Shown here in pieces: positions 41,601 to 56,600 of a DNA stretch of 64,000 nt. Position numbers and translations under genes: made by a program. The stretch covers positions 11,347,450 through 11,411,449 of the forward strand of contig CM074187.1 in NCBI GenBank assembly GCA_037179385.1. The letters are read 5' to 3'. The notes below the pieces were generated by a model that saw only the letters and a program-made list of their open reading frames with translations, was not told where the DNA came from and did no database searches. The DNA is from Holothuria scabra. Lineage: Eukaryota; Echinodermata; Holothuroidea; Aspidochirotida; Holothuriidae. The first letter of the stretch is position 1. Every line of letters starts with the position of its first letter.

Positions 41601-44600
41601 TCGGGATTAACCGCCAACGAATGCAAAATTATGCAACTAAATGTTCAGTAATTTAACTAAACATTGAAAGCCCTACATCACGGTCAGGTGCAGCCCTGGT
41701 CAGGTGACTGTGCCTTGTCCTGAGATAAATGTACACACTCATCTCAGGCCTCTCGACTTTGCTCATGGTTTTGCCGTTTAGTGTGTTTAGTTACAAGAAA
41801 AATTTCTGAATCAAAATCAGTAGATATATCTTCCATTTACCCATTAATATTTTGTCTTTTGCAAATTCCATATCCATCATATCAACACAACTCTTTTCCT
41901 TTCTTGCTGCTTCCAGTGCTGCCTGGTTGACAAGGTTCTGAAGATCAGCACCTGTACGGAACAAAATACAAACAAGTTCGTCTAAATATTAGGTCATCCC
42001 CAACATATAAAGTGTAGATGAAATTCCAGAATGCTGAATATTTAACCAAGGAAATCAGTAGAGGTTAATTTTTTCCCAGATCTAAATGCCACAAAATTCC
42101 TGCCATGTCCTTTCGATTTTGCCACAAATAAACATGAAGAAACTATCTTCCCATTTCATTTTTTTCTTGTTTTTTTGTTTTTAAGTATAGTCCAATAAGG
42201 ATTTAAAATATAATATTCAAGTACTGTCAAGTTCTTTGTACATACTTGATAATAACTCTCTCATCTTGAGTTGTGTCATTTTACTCCAGGAAATGGTACC
42301 TTCATGTGGTTATTTACAAACAAAATTTCACCCCTCTTTAATCTCTTTAATCAGATTCTTGTCCTGTGTGCTAGAACCAAGCACGGATCCAACAGGGACC
42401 CCTGCTTTCTCTTAGGTCAGCCCCACCCCCTTTTTGGAATATCTGGATATGTGCCCAGAGAACCATAATGCAGACTCAGAGGTTAATGTTACATCTGGGT
42501 GCACATGAAGTGCACCCTCTTCCATGAGTTGCATTAACTGTTTGGTCTAATTATCTTCAGCTAATACACAGTTCATCACTCTTAAAACATAAACAAGAAG
42601 AAGCCAACGATGAGCCCATCCTGTCAAAGATTTCAAGAGCAGAGTTTCAATTTTATTGCAAAATATTTATTTTTATGCCTTACAGAAATTTAAAACAAAA
42701 CTACTTCCTTTGTTAAAGACAAAAAGCAGCACTAGGTAGAATTAATTCCTGATTTGCAATTTTTGAGTTAAAGGGCAGAGGCAGGATGTCTCTAACTTGT
42801 TTTGAACAAGAGCTAAATCTAACAACTTTGATCTTATCGCTCCTCCGAGTAACTTTCAAGATAACCCATATAATAAATACTCAGGTTCAAGGTTAACCAA
42901 AATAAATTCCACAATTTAGGAGAAAATGATACTCGGGAGTCAATGAGTTTGTAACACTAATTCAAGTTGGGTCAAATTGTTACAATCTTTGAACAGATTA
43001 CTGGTCTTTCCACCCTAAAGTTCTTTATTAGTGCAGGTCCAGCTCAGCACACCATAAAACAGGATTATTTGGCTCACTAGTCTGTTGATACTTGCATTTC
43101 ATGCATACTTGGTTTATCTTCCTCCTTAGACCCTAGATGATAGCCCTAGACAAGAGTGAGCTGACCATCTCAAAGGGTCTGTTGTATCAATAGAGTAACC
43201 AGTCTTGTGGATTTCACTTCCTTTGGCGCAATGCCATGTCTAGTACGAGATTTAGCCTGACCTATGTTTAACTTAAAAAGCAAACAACTTCATATAATAA
43301 ACTCGACATTACCTTTATTTGAAAGAGTTAACGACACATTGCTTACTTCTTCCTAACTACGTTACACATTAAATTTTGAAACTTATTACCAAAATTTGTG
43401 AACTGAGGTTAAAATATACATCTCTTCTACCATAATTTCACCCATTCAGTTTCAAAACACACACAAAAAAATTAAAGAGAACAAAATCTGAAGAACAAAG
43501 CCTTGGTTACCACAATAATTGGAAACACAATTTATTTTTAAATGATGAATGGCTCAAAGCACCTAAAACCACAGTCTTTGAGCAGAATAAGCAGTGACAA
43601 AGACAGAGATACCCTGAAAGTGGGCATTTTACTGAGGTAGGAAGAGCAAACAGATTTTTATGTTTGCTCCTAAACCTGATAAAAACGCTACCATACTAAA
43701 TCTTTGTGTTTTACCACTCCTTTCAGTTAGGAGGTCTGGATTTCAACTCCTGGCAGGGTCATACCAAAGACTTTAACCAGAATGCAAAAATGCATTGACG
43801 TTTCGATAATAAGTAAATGTTCCGTTTTAAAGAGTGCCATCATGCACCCTTATCTTCTCATTCAAGTGTTATGCTAGCATGTTCAAAAAATAATTTTGTC
43901 ATTCAAGATGACCTTTTGACCTCCATAAAAGCCATACACTGCCAGACATACAAACAACAGACAGACAAATGGACAAACAGCTATCTTGAAAGATCATATT
44001 TAAAAAGGTTTCCAGGCTTTAACCCCTGGAGACCCCAGATGACCTTTCATATCTGCAAAAAACAATGGAGACCATCCTCTGACCATAATGCATCCACATA
44101 CCCAAATATGGAATCTATCAAAGCTTCCTATCTTGCTATATTGCATTAGCAGGATTTTCAGACTTTGACCAGCAGTGACCACAGATGACCTTTGACCTCC
44201 ACCAAAAACATTAGGCACCATCTCCTGACGATAACGCATTCACATACCAAATATGAAATCTATCCAAGCTTCCTACCTTGAGATATTGTGTTGACGAGAT
44301 TTTCAGACTTTGACCCCTGGTGACCCCAGATGACCTTTGACCTCCACCAAAAACAATAGGGTCCATCTCTTGACCATAACGCATCCACATACCACATATG
44401 CAACCTTTCCAAGTTTCCTACCTTGAGATATTGCATTAAAAAGGTTTTCAGACTTTGACCCCTGGTGAACCCAGATGACCTCTGACCTCCACCAAAAACA
44501 ATAGGGACCATCTTCTGACCATAACGCATCCACATACTAAATATGAAATCTATCCAAGCTTCCAAACTTGAGATATAATGATAATGTGATTTTCAGACTT

Positions 44601-47600
44601 TGACCCCTGGTGACCCCATATGACCTTTGACCTCCGCTAAAAACAAGAAGGACCATTTTCTGACTATAGCACATCCACATAGCAAATATGCAACCTATCC
44701 AAGTTTCCTTCCTTGAAATATCGCATTAAAAATATTTTCAGACTTTGACCCCTGGTGACCCCAAATGACCTTTCACCTCCACCAAAAACATTAGGGTTCT
44801 TCCTCTCAATATGGAACATCTATGTACCAAGTTTGAAAACTGTAAGACATTCCTATCTTGAGATATTGTGTTAACAAGCAAAGTGTCACAAACACACACA
44901 CATACACACAGGACATACCCGTATTCAATGCCTTACGGGGTACACAGAACTGCTCCCCATAAGGAAATGGTCGGAATTCCCCTTTAGCCGTTTACGTCAC
45001 GCGGCATGTGAATGCCACGAGCAAGGGCGGGCTCTTGCATATCACATGACAGAGCTCATTTGCAGTCTCCAAATTTTCAGGTAGCTACACCAGTTACGAG
45101 CTCCGCGTGAGCGAGGAAAGACATGCGAGGCTTCAGCTCTCGTGAGCTGCTTGTACCCGGCAAGATATCGTTTACAGGCTCACACACACACACACACACA
45201 CACATGCATACACACACACGCACGCCATCATGAATGCATTGGTTTCTCTTATCATCGAAACCAAAAATGGAACATACTGTAATTGTGCCTGATGTTCAGC
45301 ATAAGAATAAGCAATGAAGTAGGGAAACCAAGCCAGTAAGCCACAAGGTTGTGTCAATCTAACTTAAACCAACTGGTTAGAAACTGAGCCTTAAACCTCA
45401 TGGAACTAACATTTAATATGACGATTAATGTGTAAGGACAGAAGTTAAAACATACCCCCCCCCCCAAAAAAAAAAAAAAAAAAAAACCAAAACAAACCAA
45501 ACCTAGGGCAGATAAAACAGTGGAAACAGAAAAAAATAAATCATCTTACCTGTGAAACCTACAGTGCCTCTGGCAAGAACTTCAACATCGACATCTACAA
45601 ATAATATAATTATTAAAAAAAAATAAATGTAAGAATTTCATAGATTTAGAATTGTTCAAAGATAATGGTGAATGTTGGTCTTTGACTGTTTCCCTACCAT
45701 CAATGATTTTCTACTTGTAAAAGAAACAAACTTCTGTGGACAAATCAAGTTTGAGTAAACAAAATCAGTCCATGCTTCCTAACTCAATGTTATATGAGCT
45801 ACTACAGAAGTTGCACATTTGAAGCCTTTTTTTTTGGTAGAAGTCTAAAAAAAGGGTATGCCAGTTTGATTAAATACTCAGAATTGGCTCTACATATCAG
45901 AAAAATCTAATAACCAATGACTTCCCCTCTCAAATAACTTATATTGTGAACATGTCTTGAATTTCTTTACAATTTTAGATTTGTGGAAAAAACTCTCCAG
46001 AAATGAGTAATTTTCAAACAATTCAAACATCAGGAATCACAAAGCACAATGGAATCTGAGGAAAACTTCACTTTTTGTGACTTTCCAAAATCACACTTTT
46101 ATCCTCTGTGCTTGAATGTACAGTAACAAATTAAGGTGTTGATGAAAACTCTCCTAAGAGATGTATTAAATATACATCTCCAATTTTCACACACAAGGTA
46201 GCAGACAAACTGAAATTAACCTACTATGTCTATTAATTATATGATAAACAAGTACAATAGTGAGTGACTACTTACCAGGGCCTACTTTAATTTTGCCCAA
46301 ATACAAGTCCAGGATCTGTTGTCTTCCCCTTGCATCAGGCCTTGGGACAGTGACAGTCATATCAAACCGACCAGGTCTGGTCAAAGCTCTAATAAAGATG
46401 AGAACAAGTCCGTTACCAATTTTTATTCAACCAACACTCTTAAAATAATATCCAGGCAGAAGAACAAAAAGACTGCCTGAAATACATGACACATCTTTCC
46501 ACTTTTCTTCCCAGAAATCATAACATCTGATATGATTTGGAATCTTACTAAGTTTTATTTATCTTCAAGCAATAAATTCACATATGAGATTCCCCTTCAC
46601 TATTCAACTAGTGTCCAGATGCTAATGAGATAGGCATGAACTGATCTCCCAATATTGCTCCTGGAACCTCTATTTAGCTTCAACATCTGGCAGATGTAAG
46701 TATATCTCAGTCTTTAACCACTTTTGAAAAGGCTGAGAATGGGTACTTTGCTCTGCTCCATTGCTTGACAGCTGAACAAATCAGAGCTGAAAGATCATGC
46801 ATCTGACAACTTGCTGAAACGGACAATCACATTCCCAAATTATACTTCACCAATTTGAACTCCCTTAGCATCACTGTGAGCAGATATGCTGAGCAAGTGA
46901 AATTTAGCTCCCAGAAAATTTCCAAGTGGTTCCACCAGGACTTTATCCAGGCCTTTTAGTGTGCAAGGCAGTTCACTCAACCATCAAGCTACCTACATCT
47001 TCAATAATGTACGGTATAGCCCAAAAATATTGCATCACAAGATCTATTTTTAATATGTAATGTTAAAACTTACGCATCAAGTGACTCTGCAAAGTTTGTG
47101 GCAGCCAATACCACAATACCCTCATTTTGCTTAAATCCATCCATTTCTGACAGGAGCTGGTTAATTGTCTGTCTAGCATATGGGTGCAATGGCGAGTCCA
47201 CACGTTTCCCACCAACAGAATCAAGTTCGTCAATGAAAATCACACATGGGGTGGTAAGCTTGGCTTCAGCTGATTGTAGTTAAGGAAATAATAGGCACAT
47301 ATACATGGTGTTCAAGGAAAATCAAGATTTTATACAGAGAGAGGAATGTTTTATTGGAGATTGTTACAAAAGGCTATTAAATTAATTCCTTTTACATACG
47401 TTTTTAGAACACCAAGGAAAACATTTTTACATTATTACCACCATCCAAAGTAAAACTATACTTTTGATCTTCTCAAAATAAACTATAAAAAGCTACCACA
47501 CACTTCATTAAATTCAGCTCAATTTTCAAAAAAACATATTTCATTCTCTCAACACATCAGTGGCCATATTATATCATATTTTACAAAATTCTCACAATGC

Positions 47601-50600
47601 TTCATGACAGCCTACTGTAATGATTATTACACTCTGTCATTTTCACACTAAAATGTAACAATACTATAAACTTCATTCCCCTTTCAATGTAAGTAACTCA
47701 CTTTATTGTCATTGATGTTGATTGATATTAGTGATTAATTTCTTTTTCTTATGATATTAAGAATAACTCTCAGGACACTATAGCAACTCAAGATAATTTT
47801 TATGCCTAAGTCAACTAAAATTCACAATGCAACGTGATAAGTGAAAGCGTGGTATTATCCTATTTGGAATTAGCATCAAATATGAATGAGAGTTGTGGTA
47901 ATACTGTGGTCCATTATGCTTGATCATTTAGGAAAGTGAATTGAGGTCCAAGAAGCTGTATGGGGTGACTGAAGAGTAGAGAGTAAGGCATATACAATAA
48001 TTGAATGCCCTCGTCTGTGAAACGAGACTGAAAAGGTTTCCTTGTCATTGTAATCAGTTGTTTATTTCAACATGAACCAATAGCAAAGAATAAAATGAAG
48101 AATATAGAAGTTAAACCTTTAAGAAAGACAACATTTCCAAGTTCCACAAGATTCCTAAAAACAGAACTATCTTGCTGACTTTTTTCCCCAATCCATCACT
48201 GTTTATTTCATTGCATTAAAAAATGCAATCATACTTAAAGCAGTATGTTTAGTTCTTTCATGAAATTCACCATTTTTTTTTTTTTTTTTGAAATCTGTTA
48301 AGCATGAGGAAGAAACCAATGCATTTTTCAAAAATTTATGACCAGACACTTTTTCAAATTAATTTAAAACAAAACCAATATGAGCAAGGGTACAAAAAAT
48401 TCAAAACTGTGACATTTTGCAAACTATTGGATGTAAGAATTGACTTATTATGTCAATTGTGAGAATTGCAATGTGGTAGTACCCTTTAACACCTTCATAA
48501 AGATATCAATTTCAACAATATATGCCCTTTGAACACATCTGCCATTTTTGGTAGTATAGACTTATTCAGGGTTTAAAAATAAATGGCAGCGCAACATCAA
48601 AAGAGTTGGAAACGTGGGCTTACACTGTCCTCACAACGAAAGGTAGATTCCATTTGTCTGCTTTCCGCATGCAACTATGCAAACATCAACATGCACAGCA
48701 AGTAACATGATTAACGTAAATGCATGTGTTCATGCGCACGCACTGTAAAACCACTGCCAATGAGTGACATAAGCGTGAACACCCTAATAGGACCTTCTAC
48801 TTACCAAACACATCCCTGACTCGTTTAGCACCGGATCCTACAAACATGTTGTCAAAATCTGATCCAGAAGCGTAGTAGAATGGCACATTGGCTTCTCCTG
48901 CTACTGCTCTGGCTAGAAGAGTTTTACCAGTGCCAGGGGAACCAACCAACAATACACCTATAATCATGGAACAAACAAAATCGCTGATGCTTGAGAAAAG
49001 CATAATACTGAAATCTGTTGGTGATAGAAGTCCATGCTGTAAGTCGTTTGCTTTTAGGTTAACTATTATTAACACAAAATAATAATGTCAATAATTCATG
49101 GAAATATTAGAAAAGCAACTGTTACAACAACTTCCCCCCTTTCACATCTGATTTGATCAACATTTATGAATTTGAGTGAAATTTTCAGAGTAAAGCACAC
49201 ATAATTTATCCATCATGAGTCCCCAAAACAACATAAAACTAGAAAATGTGGTTACGTACCATAACCACAATGGACATGACATTATGCTAGTCTTTGGTTG
49301 CCCATGTAGGGGAAGGATGGACTGCCTGGTTAATCCGACGGACAACAGGGACGTAGATCTGGTATGTGGTTTGGGGGACAAAAATTTTCCAACAGACTAT
49401 GTTGAACCCTATTTCGTGTCCAGGACCGGAATGATCTATAAGCAATCCACCCTATGAAAGCGAGTGCACTCGTAGGCCTTCATACACACACAACCAGACA
49501 CACATACACACTCACAATGACATGCAGATACACTCAAAGTGACGTTTTCAAGAAGCCCCCCATATCCCAAAATGTTATTACATTTTGGTTATTCTCCTTT
49601 TTTTTTTATTTTATTTTAAATTTGCCTGAATTATTGGAGGGGCAAGGCCTATGTTTGCTTCCCCCAATATTTTCATTGGTGATGCAATTAGTGTAATTTG
49701 CACGGGTAACCACTCGCTATCCTATAAGGTAGCGGACCACTAACTCCAATACTCATGTCCGGGAAAATGTTTAGTGTACAGACAAAGCGCCATAAAAAAA
49801 ATTATGGGATGTTTTTTCTGACTGTGTTACTTACAAAATATGATCATTTTTGCATTTGGATTTTGTAGACAATGAGTTGAAATACATACTGTGCAAAATT
49901 CAAGGCAATCTGACCAATTTTAGTGCCATTTTTTTTATTGAATTACTCCGCTCTGTGAAATGCCGTTTTTGAGTAGCTATTATGGCAGGAAACACATCCC
50001 TATCATTCAAGGCTCTCTAGCTCAAAATTTCAATGGTCATGGTATGGAAATTTGAAAGTGCCATCAAAGCCGAGATTGTGGGCTTCGATCAGAGGGGTAG
50101 CATGTCCTGGCTGAAAATTCTACTAGGAGCTAGGGGGCACGGAAGTAGCCTAATTTAGTGTGTAAGTCAATGGGACTTATAATTAGTGGCCGGCTACCTA
50201 TAACCTGGTTCCAAATCTACTACGCGAAGCTTAAATATTTTGCATGCGAAAAGGATTACCCAATTTACGCTATTCCCCACGGTAATGGAATAAAATATTT
50301 TACAATTAATTTGGTAAACATTCTCGGGGCCTGAGAATGAAGAGAGCCCTAGAAATTATGTGTAAGTTTGTTTGTGTTTTGTGCTTAATATGTACCAAAT
50401 AAATAAATCAAAAAGTTTGAAAGTTGTTTGTACTTTATTTCCTGAAATTGAAATTTTTATCAGCGTGCGGCCCAATCGCGCGTTATCATCACGTAGTGAG
50501 TTACTTCTCACACATCAATGTACGTCACTCATGGGCGTCCGCAGGTATGGGCAAGGGGGGCACTTGCCCCCCCCGGAAAATCAAAAATTTGAAAAAACGT

Positions 50601-53600
50601 ATAAAAATCAAAGCAAAAACCCGAACAAAACGTGTTTTCTAAGTTTCTATGCGAAAAATAGGCTTTAGAAATGCCATTTCCGGTGATCTGGGAGGCATTT
50701 TGGGCCGAAATTTTCGCATGCTTTGTGTCAATTCATGGTGACTTGGAGGTTTTGCCCCTCCCTAGAAATTTTGCAACCCCCCCGACTTTTTTTCTGCGGA
50801 CGTCCATGACGTCACTTTGTTCGAGCAAGCTATCCGACGGTGATTCAAAATCACTTCGTACTTCACGCAGAAAGTAGCAGACACATCCCCCCGCCCAGCT
50901 GGCAGGGACAGTGCCCGTAGCATTCAGCATGCTAGGTAAACTGAGCCTTGAATGTATACGATCTTAATACGGCGGTATGACACCTTTATGTCACCATGTC
51001 CGGATGTCAACATGAGGCCTGCTACGTCAGAACGTACATAACCCTAAAGTGAAAATTCCAACGTGCATTGTGCATTACTGTGAGAGAAGTTTATGAGCAT
51101 GACATCTTTTGTTTACAATCGGTAATTTTGGACGTGCAAGAGAATACCATAATACAGGGCTCTGACTGGCTGATGTTTTTAAACCGGTGTTTTAAAAGGA
51201 GAAGCTTCGAGCTCTTAGGATGCTTGCTTTTAGAGTAGGAAAGCGTCCCAAAATTTAATATCAAATATTGATAGAGGCCTTGGAAAGTTCTTATTTTCTT
51301 ATTTGACTGTTTTCTGTTACGTTTCTTTGGGATCATGGCCACTATGCGTCCGGTCATTCCACTAAAACTAAAATACACTTAAAATAGGGGTGAAGGTTGT
51401 TGGCTGTGTGTGGTGTTTAAGGCACAATAGATGTTCCAACAATAGCCCTTTCTCGTTTCTTTTAGTTGTCATTTTGATTAAAACAAAAGGAGATGATAAA
51501 ACCTTATGGCAAATCAAATGTTTTGAACTTTGGAATGTAATCATCGCCTCTCCAAAACAGCTGTAAATATTATTTTGCATGTCTGATATGGAGCATGCCT
51601 AACAAAATGTTCTAATCTTTTAAGTCAGTGTAACACCAGGTACCCGACGGGTATGGCGATTTGGTACCCCGGTCCTATTTTTTAGTAGGGCCTATACCCG
51701 TGCAAAGGCACTTGTTGCAATTCCCTGCCTGCCACCGAGGATTGACAAACCTGTCCGAAAAAAGTACAGCAAGTGTGTAGTACTAAATTTGTCTCTGATT
51801 TAGAATAATTGCCCGGAATGAAGTGAACCTGCGAATGTACGTGCAGTTAATGTACACTAGCTACGTTTACTTTTGACCTCAGCTGGCCTGTGCCAATCGA
51901 AAACCTATAATGGTTTATACGTATGGTAAAATAGGAGATTTGCATCGAAAATTCGGACTTGAGGTTTGATTGCACTTTGCCTTCGATTGATCTGTACGAC
52001 ATTATGTGAAATTCTTTTTGTTTATACGTTCAATCGGTCACATTGCTTGTACACGATCGCAATGGACCGTACATAATGACTTTATACTGCTGAACACTGC
52101 GCCAAACCCGGCACTTACACTACTGTACACATTTTGTACATTCCTTCACTGAAAGCAGTTCAAACGGAGACATCGTAGCATGCCGCTCAGTCGAACTTCC
52201 AGGGAATTGCGACAAGAAAATTATACGAATGTTTTCAAATTTATACAATTGTCTTTATAATCACTTCATAAGTCAAATGTAAAATTAATTTGGTGACCAA
52301 ACAGTACTACTAAATAAAGTGATGTTGAAAATACAGACCAAAGAAGGACAGCATCCCTCGCGTTCATGACTGCGTCATATGTAAAGTAACAGATATATAA
52401 CCTACTTAATATTAATATTAGCCTACTTAATATTAATATTAGCCTACTTAATATTACTATTAGCCTACTTAATATTACTATAAGCCTACTTAATATTACT
52501 ATTAGCCTACTTAATATTAAAATGTCGAGTATTTGAGGAAAAATGTACCGCATTTCGTAATTAGCGACATTTTTCACACAATCTTGTCACATACCGGTCT
52601 CCTATGCTGTACAAATCTTTTCCCAAAAGATCCGTTTGTTTCTCATTGGGAGTCGTCCGATAAACTGAACGAAAGAAATGGGGTCACGTGATCATCAGAA
52701 AATGCGACCAACCACAATAATGGACATGCTGTGTCATGTCCATTAACAAAGAGATGTAGGCACTTTGCACATCTAATTACAGTATTGACAACTATGCCAG
52801 GATCTAAATTTACAAGCCAGTTCAGATAACACTTGTTCAAAGCAGGTGGCAAAAGGCAACACAAATTTTTTAACCTCATTGTATAATTATTCAAATAATA
52901 TTTCATCAACACCAATATTTGTGCAAATTCTGGGAATGAAAGTCTCAAAATCTTTTCAAGTATGGAATTAATATACAAATGAGGAAAAAACTGCAGAAAT
53001 GTGCAGCCAATATGAATAACAAAGTCTGGGTAACAACATACCTTTTGGAAGTTTTCCACCTAATGAAGTGTATTTTTCTGGGTCTTTCAAGTAATTTACT
53101 ACATGCTCCAACTCTCGTTTAGGTTCATCAATCTGAAAAAAATTGAAAAGCAAAACATCACAGGTAAAATCTTTTTGTTTATTATTTTATTTTTTCAGAG
53201 TTGCTATTGAAACTTTAGTTTCAGTTATTATCCTTTCTTTTCATGACAAAAAATAAGATCAATTAATATTTACAGTACTTATGGTACTGCTATTAAGTCT
53301 TCCTTATGACCACTTTACTCCCTTTTAAACAGACTTATTAAGATTCTATTAGGTAATCCCAGATATTACCCTACTTACCTATTATTCAGAGCAGGACGTC
53401 AACATCAACCAGACAACATTTTCTCTGTTTTCACATGACTAAGTTTTCAAGATCATTGAACCAGAAAAGGCAAACCATACAAGGTAGGATGTAACTACTA
53501 ACTAAGGAAATTCCACAACCATTTTATGCATCCAAAACCATGACATGCCAAAGATAATTAAGGATTATTAAAAAGACAGGTTGAAATAAGAAAGTATTCG

Positions 53601-56600
53601 GCTCTCATAACCAAACTGGCACACAAGCTCAGATTCATAAAAATTACAATAACAGAAATTGAGATTAACCTCCTGAGACAGTGTTCTACTTTGAAAGATA
53701 ACTATTAAGTTGCTGTTGTGTAAGTAGAGGCTCAGAATTGTATTATGGGCTAGCAAGTGATGTAATTTAAGATTTTTCTACAGATGCCTATCTTTCATTT
53801 CTCATTGCTTAAACAGAATTCATGAAACACCTACAGGCCTTGTGCATTGATGACACATTGAAGCCATTCTTAGGAGCAAAACAATGAAACATGGCTGTAC
53901 ACATAAGAATTCTCAAGAATTTGTCCAGCACCTGTAACAGACTATGTGCTACTTTGACTGATTGACAAATCAGCTGTCTGCATTTGTCAGTGTTGGTTTG
54001 TTTTGCCCCCACAGGAGGGTGCACTTTCCCTCTGTGACATAATATGCACAAGGTGTATAGAGGAATCCAGAGTCACTGGATTTAGTTCAGCATAACTGGG
54101 GTTCATCAAGCTTTAATCTTTTAAATTCTTTGTGTCATGGATAATTTTAGACTAAAAACCCATTTGATTCCCTATATTCCTTTGAAAAAAATGGTTTGGA
54201 ATTGTGTATGGACAGTAAATATAAGACAGCTAAAGCTAACAAACTACCTAACCGTATTCATCTACACCAAAGTGACAGGTTTACAAATGTGTGATCCATA
54301 ATTACAAAACTTACCCCTCTCACATCATCAAAAGACACATCACTGACATTGATAGTGTCTACGCTTGAGGAACCGATGATAGATACTCTTGCTATAAAGG
54401 GAGAGGGAAGGAAACATGAATTAGCTTTTGTAAACCACTTTTGTCTTGGTTTCTGGTTACCATTGTCAACTGATACAGAAAGTTCTGAAACTCTGCTAAG
54501 AATTAACTTTAAATTTGAGAGGTGGTAAACATCATAGTTTGGACTACTATGTGCCGCTATTTGAGGAAGCCTGATCTATACAATCGGGGTGCAAACCGAA
54601 ATCTTGTCAAATATCTGAGGCAATTTGTTTAAAATTGACTGGAAATGGTTGAAAAATGAAACTATTTGTTTCATTTATGAGCATCATCTAGTACAAATTT
54701 GGACAAGACTCCAGTTTGTGCCCCTATTGGTAAGATTCTATTTTCATTGACTAGGACATTTTTGGAGTGTAAAGAGGGATTAAGCCCCCCTTCCTTTCTA
54801 TGTTAAGATTAATTTTTCTGGGGTACTTTTTGGATGCTATTCCTCCAAATATTTCCCTTGGAACAATATTGTCTACCCATCACGGATACAGCTAGCCAAA
54901 TTTGAGTGCTGGACAATTATTTGATCTAGAAAAAGGCACCTCACCCCGTGGCTGTTAAGTGAGCCATCGTTGTTAATTTGAAATCTTAATATGTGAAAGG
55001 GGCCCCACTAAATTCAATTTCATGTTAGTAAGTTACTTTCATGCACTTTTATGGCTCAGTTTCTAACCAATTGGTTTAAGTCGGGCCAATCACAGCCTTT
55101 TTTTAATTGTGGCTCAATGGCTTCATTCCCCTACTTCATTGCTATAAACATATACTAACAATTAAGTTCAATTACAGTAGGTTTCATCTTCAAATTCTTT
55201 GGTAAGATCTGGCCAGGAGTCAAACGGTGGACCTTCTGACTCCATGTTGATAAACAAACCGATCAACACCTATGTATGGCCAAAGTAAAGTGCCACAGGT
55301 ACATTAGGTGTGCTTGCCATCAAAGGTTAGGGTTAGATATAATTTCTTTCTTGTAACAGTATTAATTAATAAAACAAGATTTGCCAATCATTATCTGTCT
55401 GATAATTTAAAACATATAGCCATTAAAGTGAAGTAAAAGTTATGCCAAATTTATTGCATACATTAGAACATCTCTCAAACTATGATAACCAGCACTTAGC
55501 CAATACTGGACAAAATTGTAATCTTCACACTAAAAATTGAATATATTCAGTGTTTCAAAACAAAAACAGGTTGAGGCATATAGGGTACTGTGTCAGACAA
55601 CTGGGAAACACTGAAAAAACACTTGTTTGAAAAACATGACAGGTGGTCCACCTCATTTCTTACTGGAAGTAAGAAAAGTTAGTTCAGTGTCATTCCACAA
55701 ACACTGCAGAATATAACCCTAAAATACTTACAGAATACTGACATCATCTTCAGGTAAATATACCCAAGAATACCGATGACAAGAAACGTTGTCCATCCTT
55801 TCCATCTCTCAGATTTCTTTGGGTCGTCTTTTCCTTTCAAATAGCCCTCTAAGAAACCAGTTTTGAAGGAGTTCTGATCAGACACTAGGGACTCACTTTT
55901 GGAGAGTGCATGGTCCACTTTATCTGCAAGTTGTTGAGGTGGCTCCTTATTTCTCCACTTTTAAAAAAGAAAAAATACCAAGCAAAGGTTGACTAAAATA
56001 TCCAAATCCAAACTGTTACTTTCATGAAAAGAAGTAATGATTCCAAAGCGAGTAATGCCACAACACACTTACCTGAAAATGCCTCCACTATGCTGCAGAA
56101 ATGTTCCAATCATATTCAAAGAGAGATTGCTTTGGAATCTAATGACAACATCGGGTACATTATCAAGATTACTAGCAGTCACTCTACTTTCCTTTTTTCA
56201 CATGACTGTATGGTCTTTTTTGAATGGTTATGAAGAGGTGCTGAGCAGCATGTACTACCCTCACCCTCTAGAACAAAAGCTTCCAACCTATAAAAACTAA
56301 CAACTGTGAATTATACCAGAGCTTCATTTCCATTCAGTGAGGGGGGACTTCTAATACACTTCTTACCCAAAGGTTATGCCCACCCCCACCCCTCTCCTTT
56401 GAAAGGGCAATCAATAGGCCTAAAATGAAACAAGTCCTGGGTGTATCACTGAAATTGGAAAGGGAAATCTGCATTCCACTATTTCTTTTTAAAGTTCATT
56501 TGTTTCTTTGAAACTTTCATTTGATGCTGTTTGAATACTGGGAAAAAGTTCTCATCTTAAATGTAAAGGTTTGTAACTATTTAAATGAGAGTATTCCAAG

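Noticed and set aside
44000..44565. Overlapping minus-strand frames of 76-101 codons with repeated peptide words
   Set aside because: They follow the 145-bp satellite and shift frame from unit to unit.
52266..52577. Minus-strand frame with a repeated seven-residue leucine-rich unit
   Set aside because: It is the 21-bp tandem repeat read through, inside a YME1L intron, with no similarity outside the repeat.
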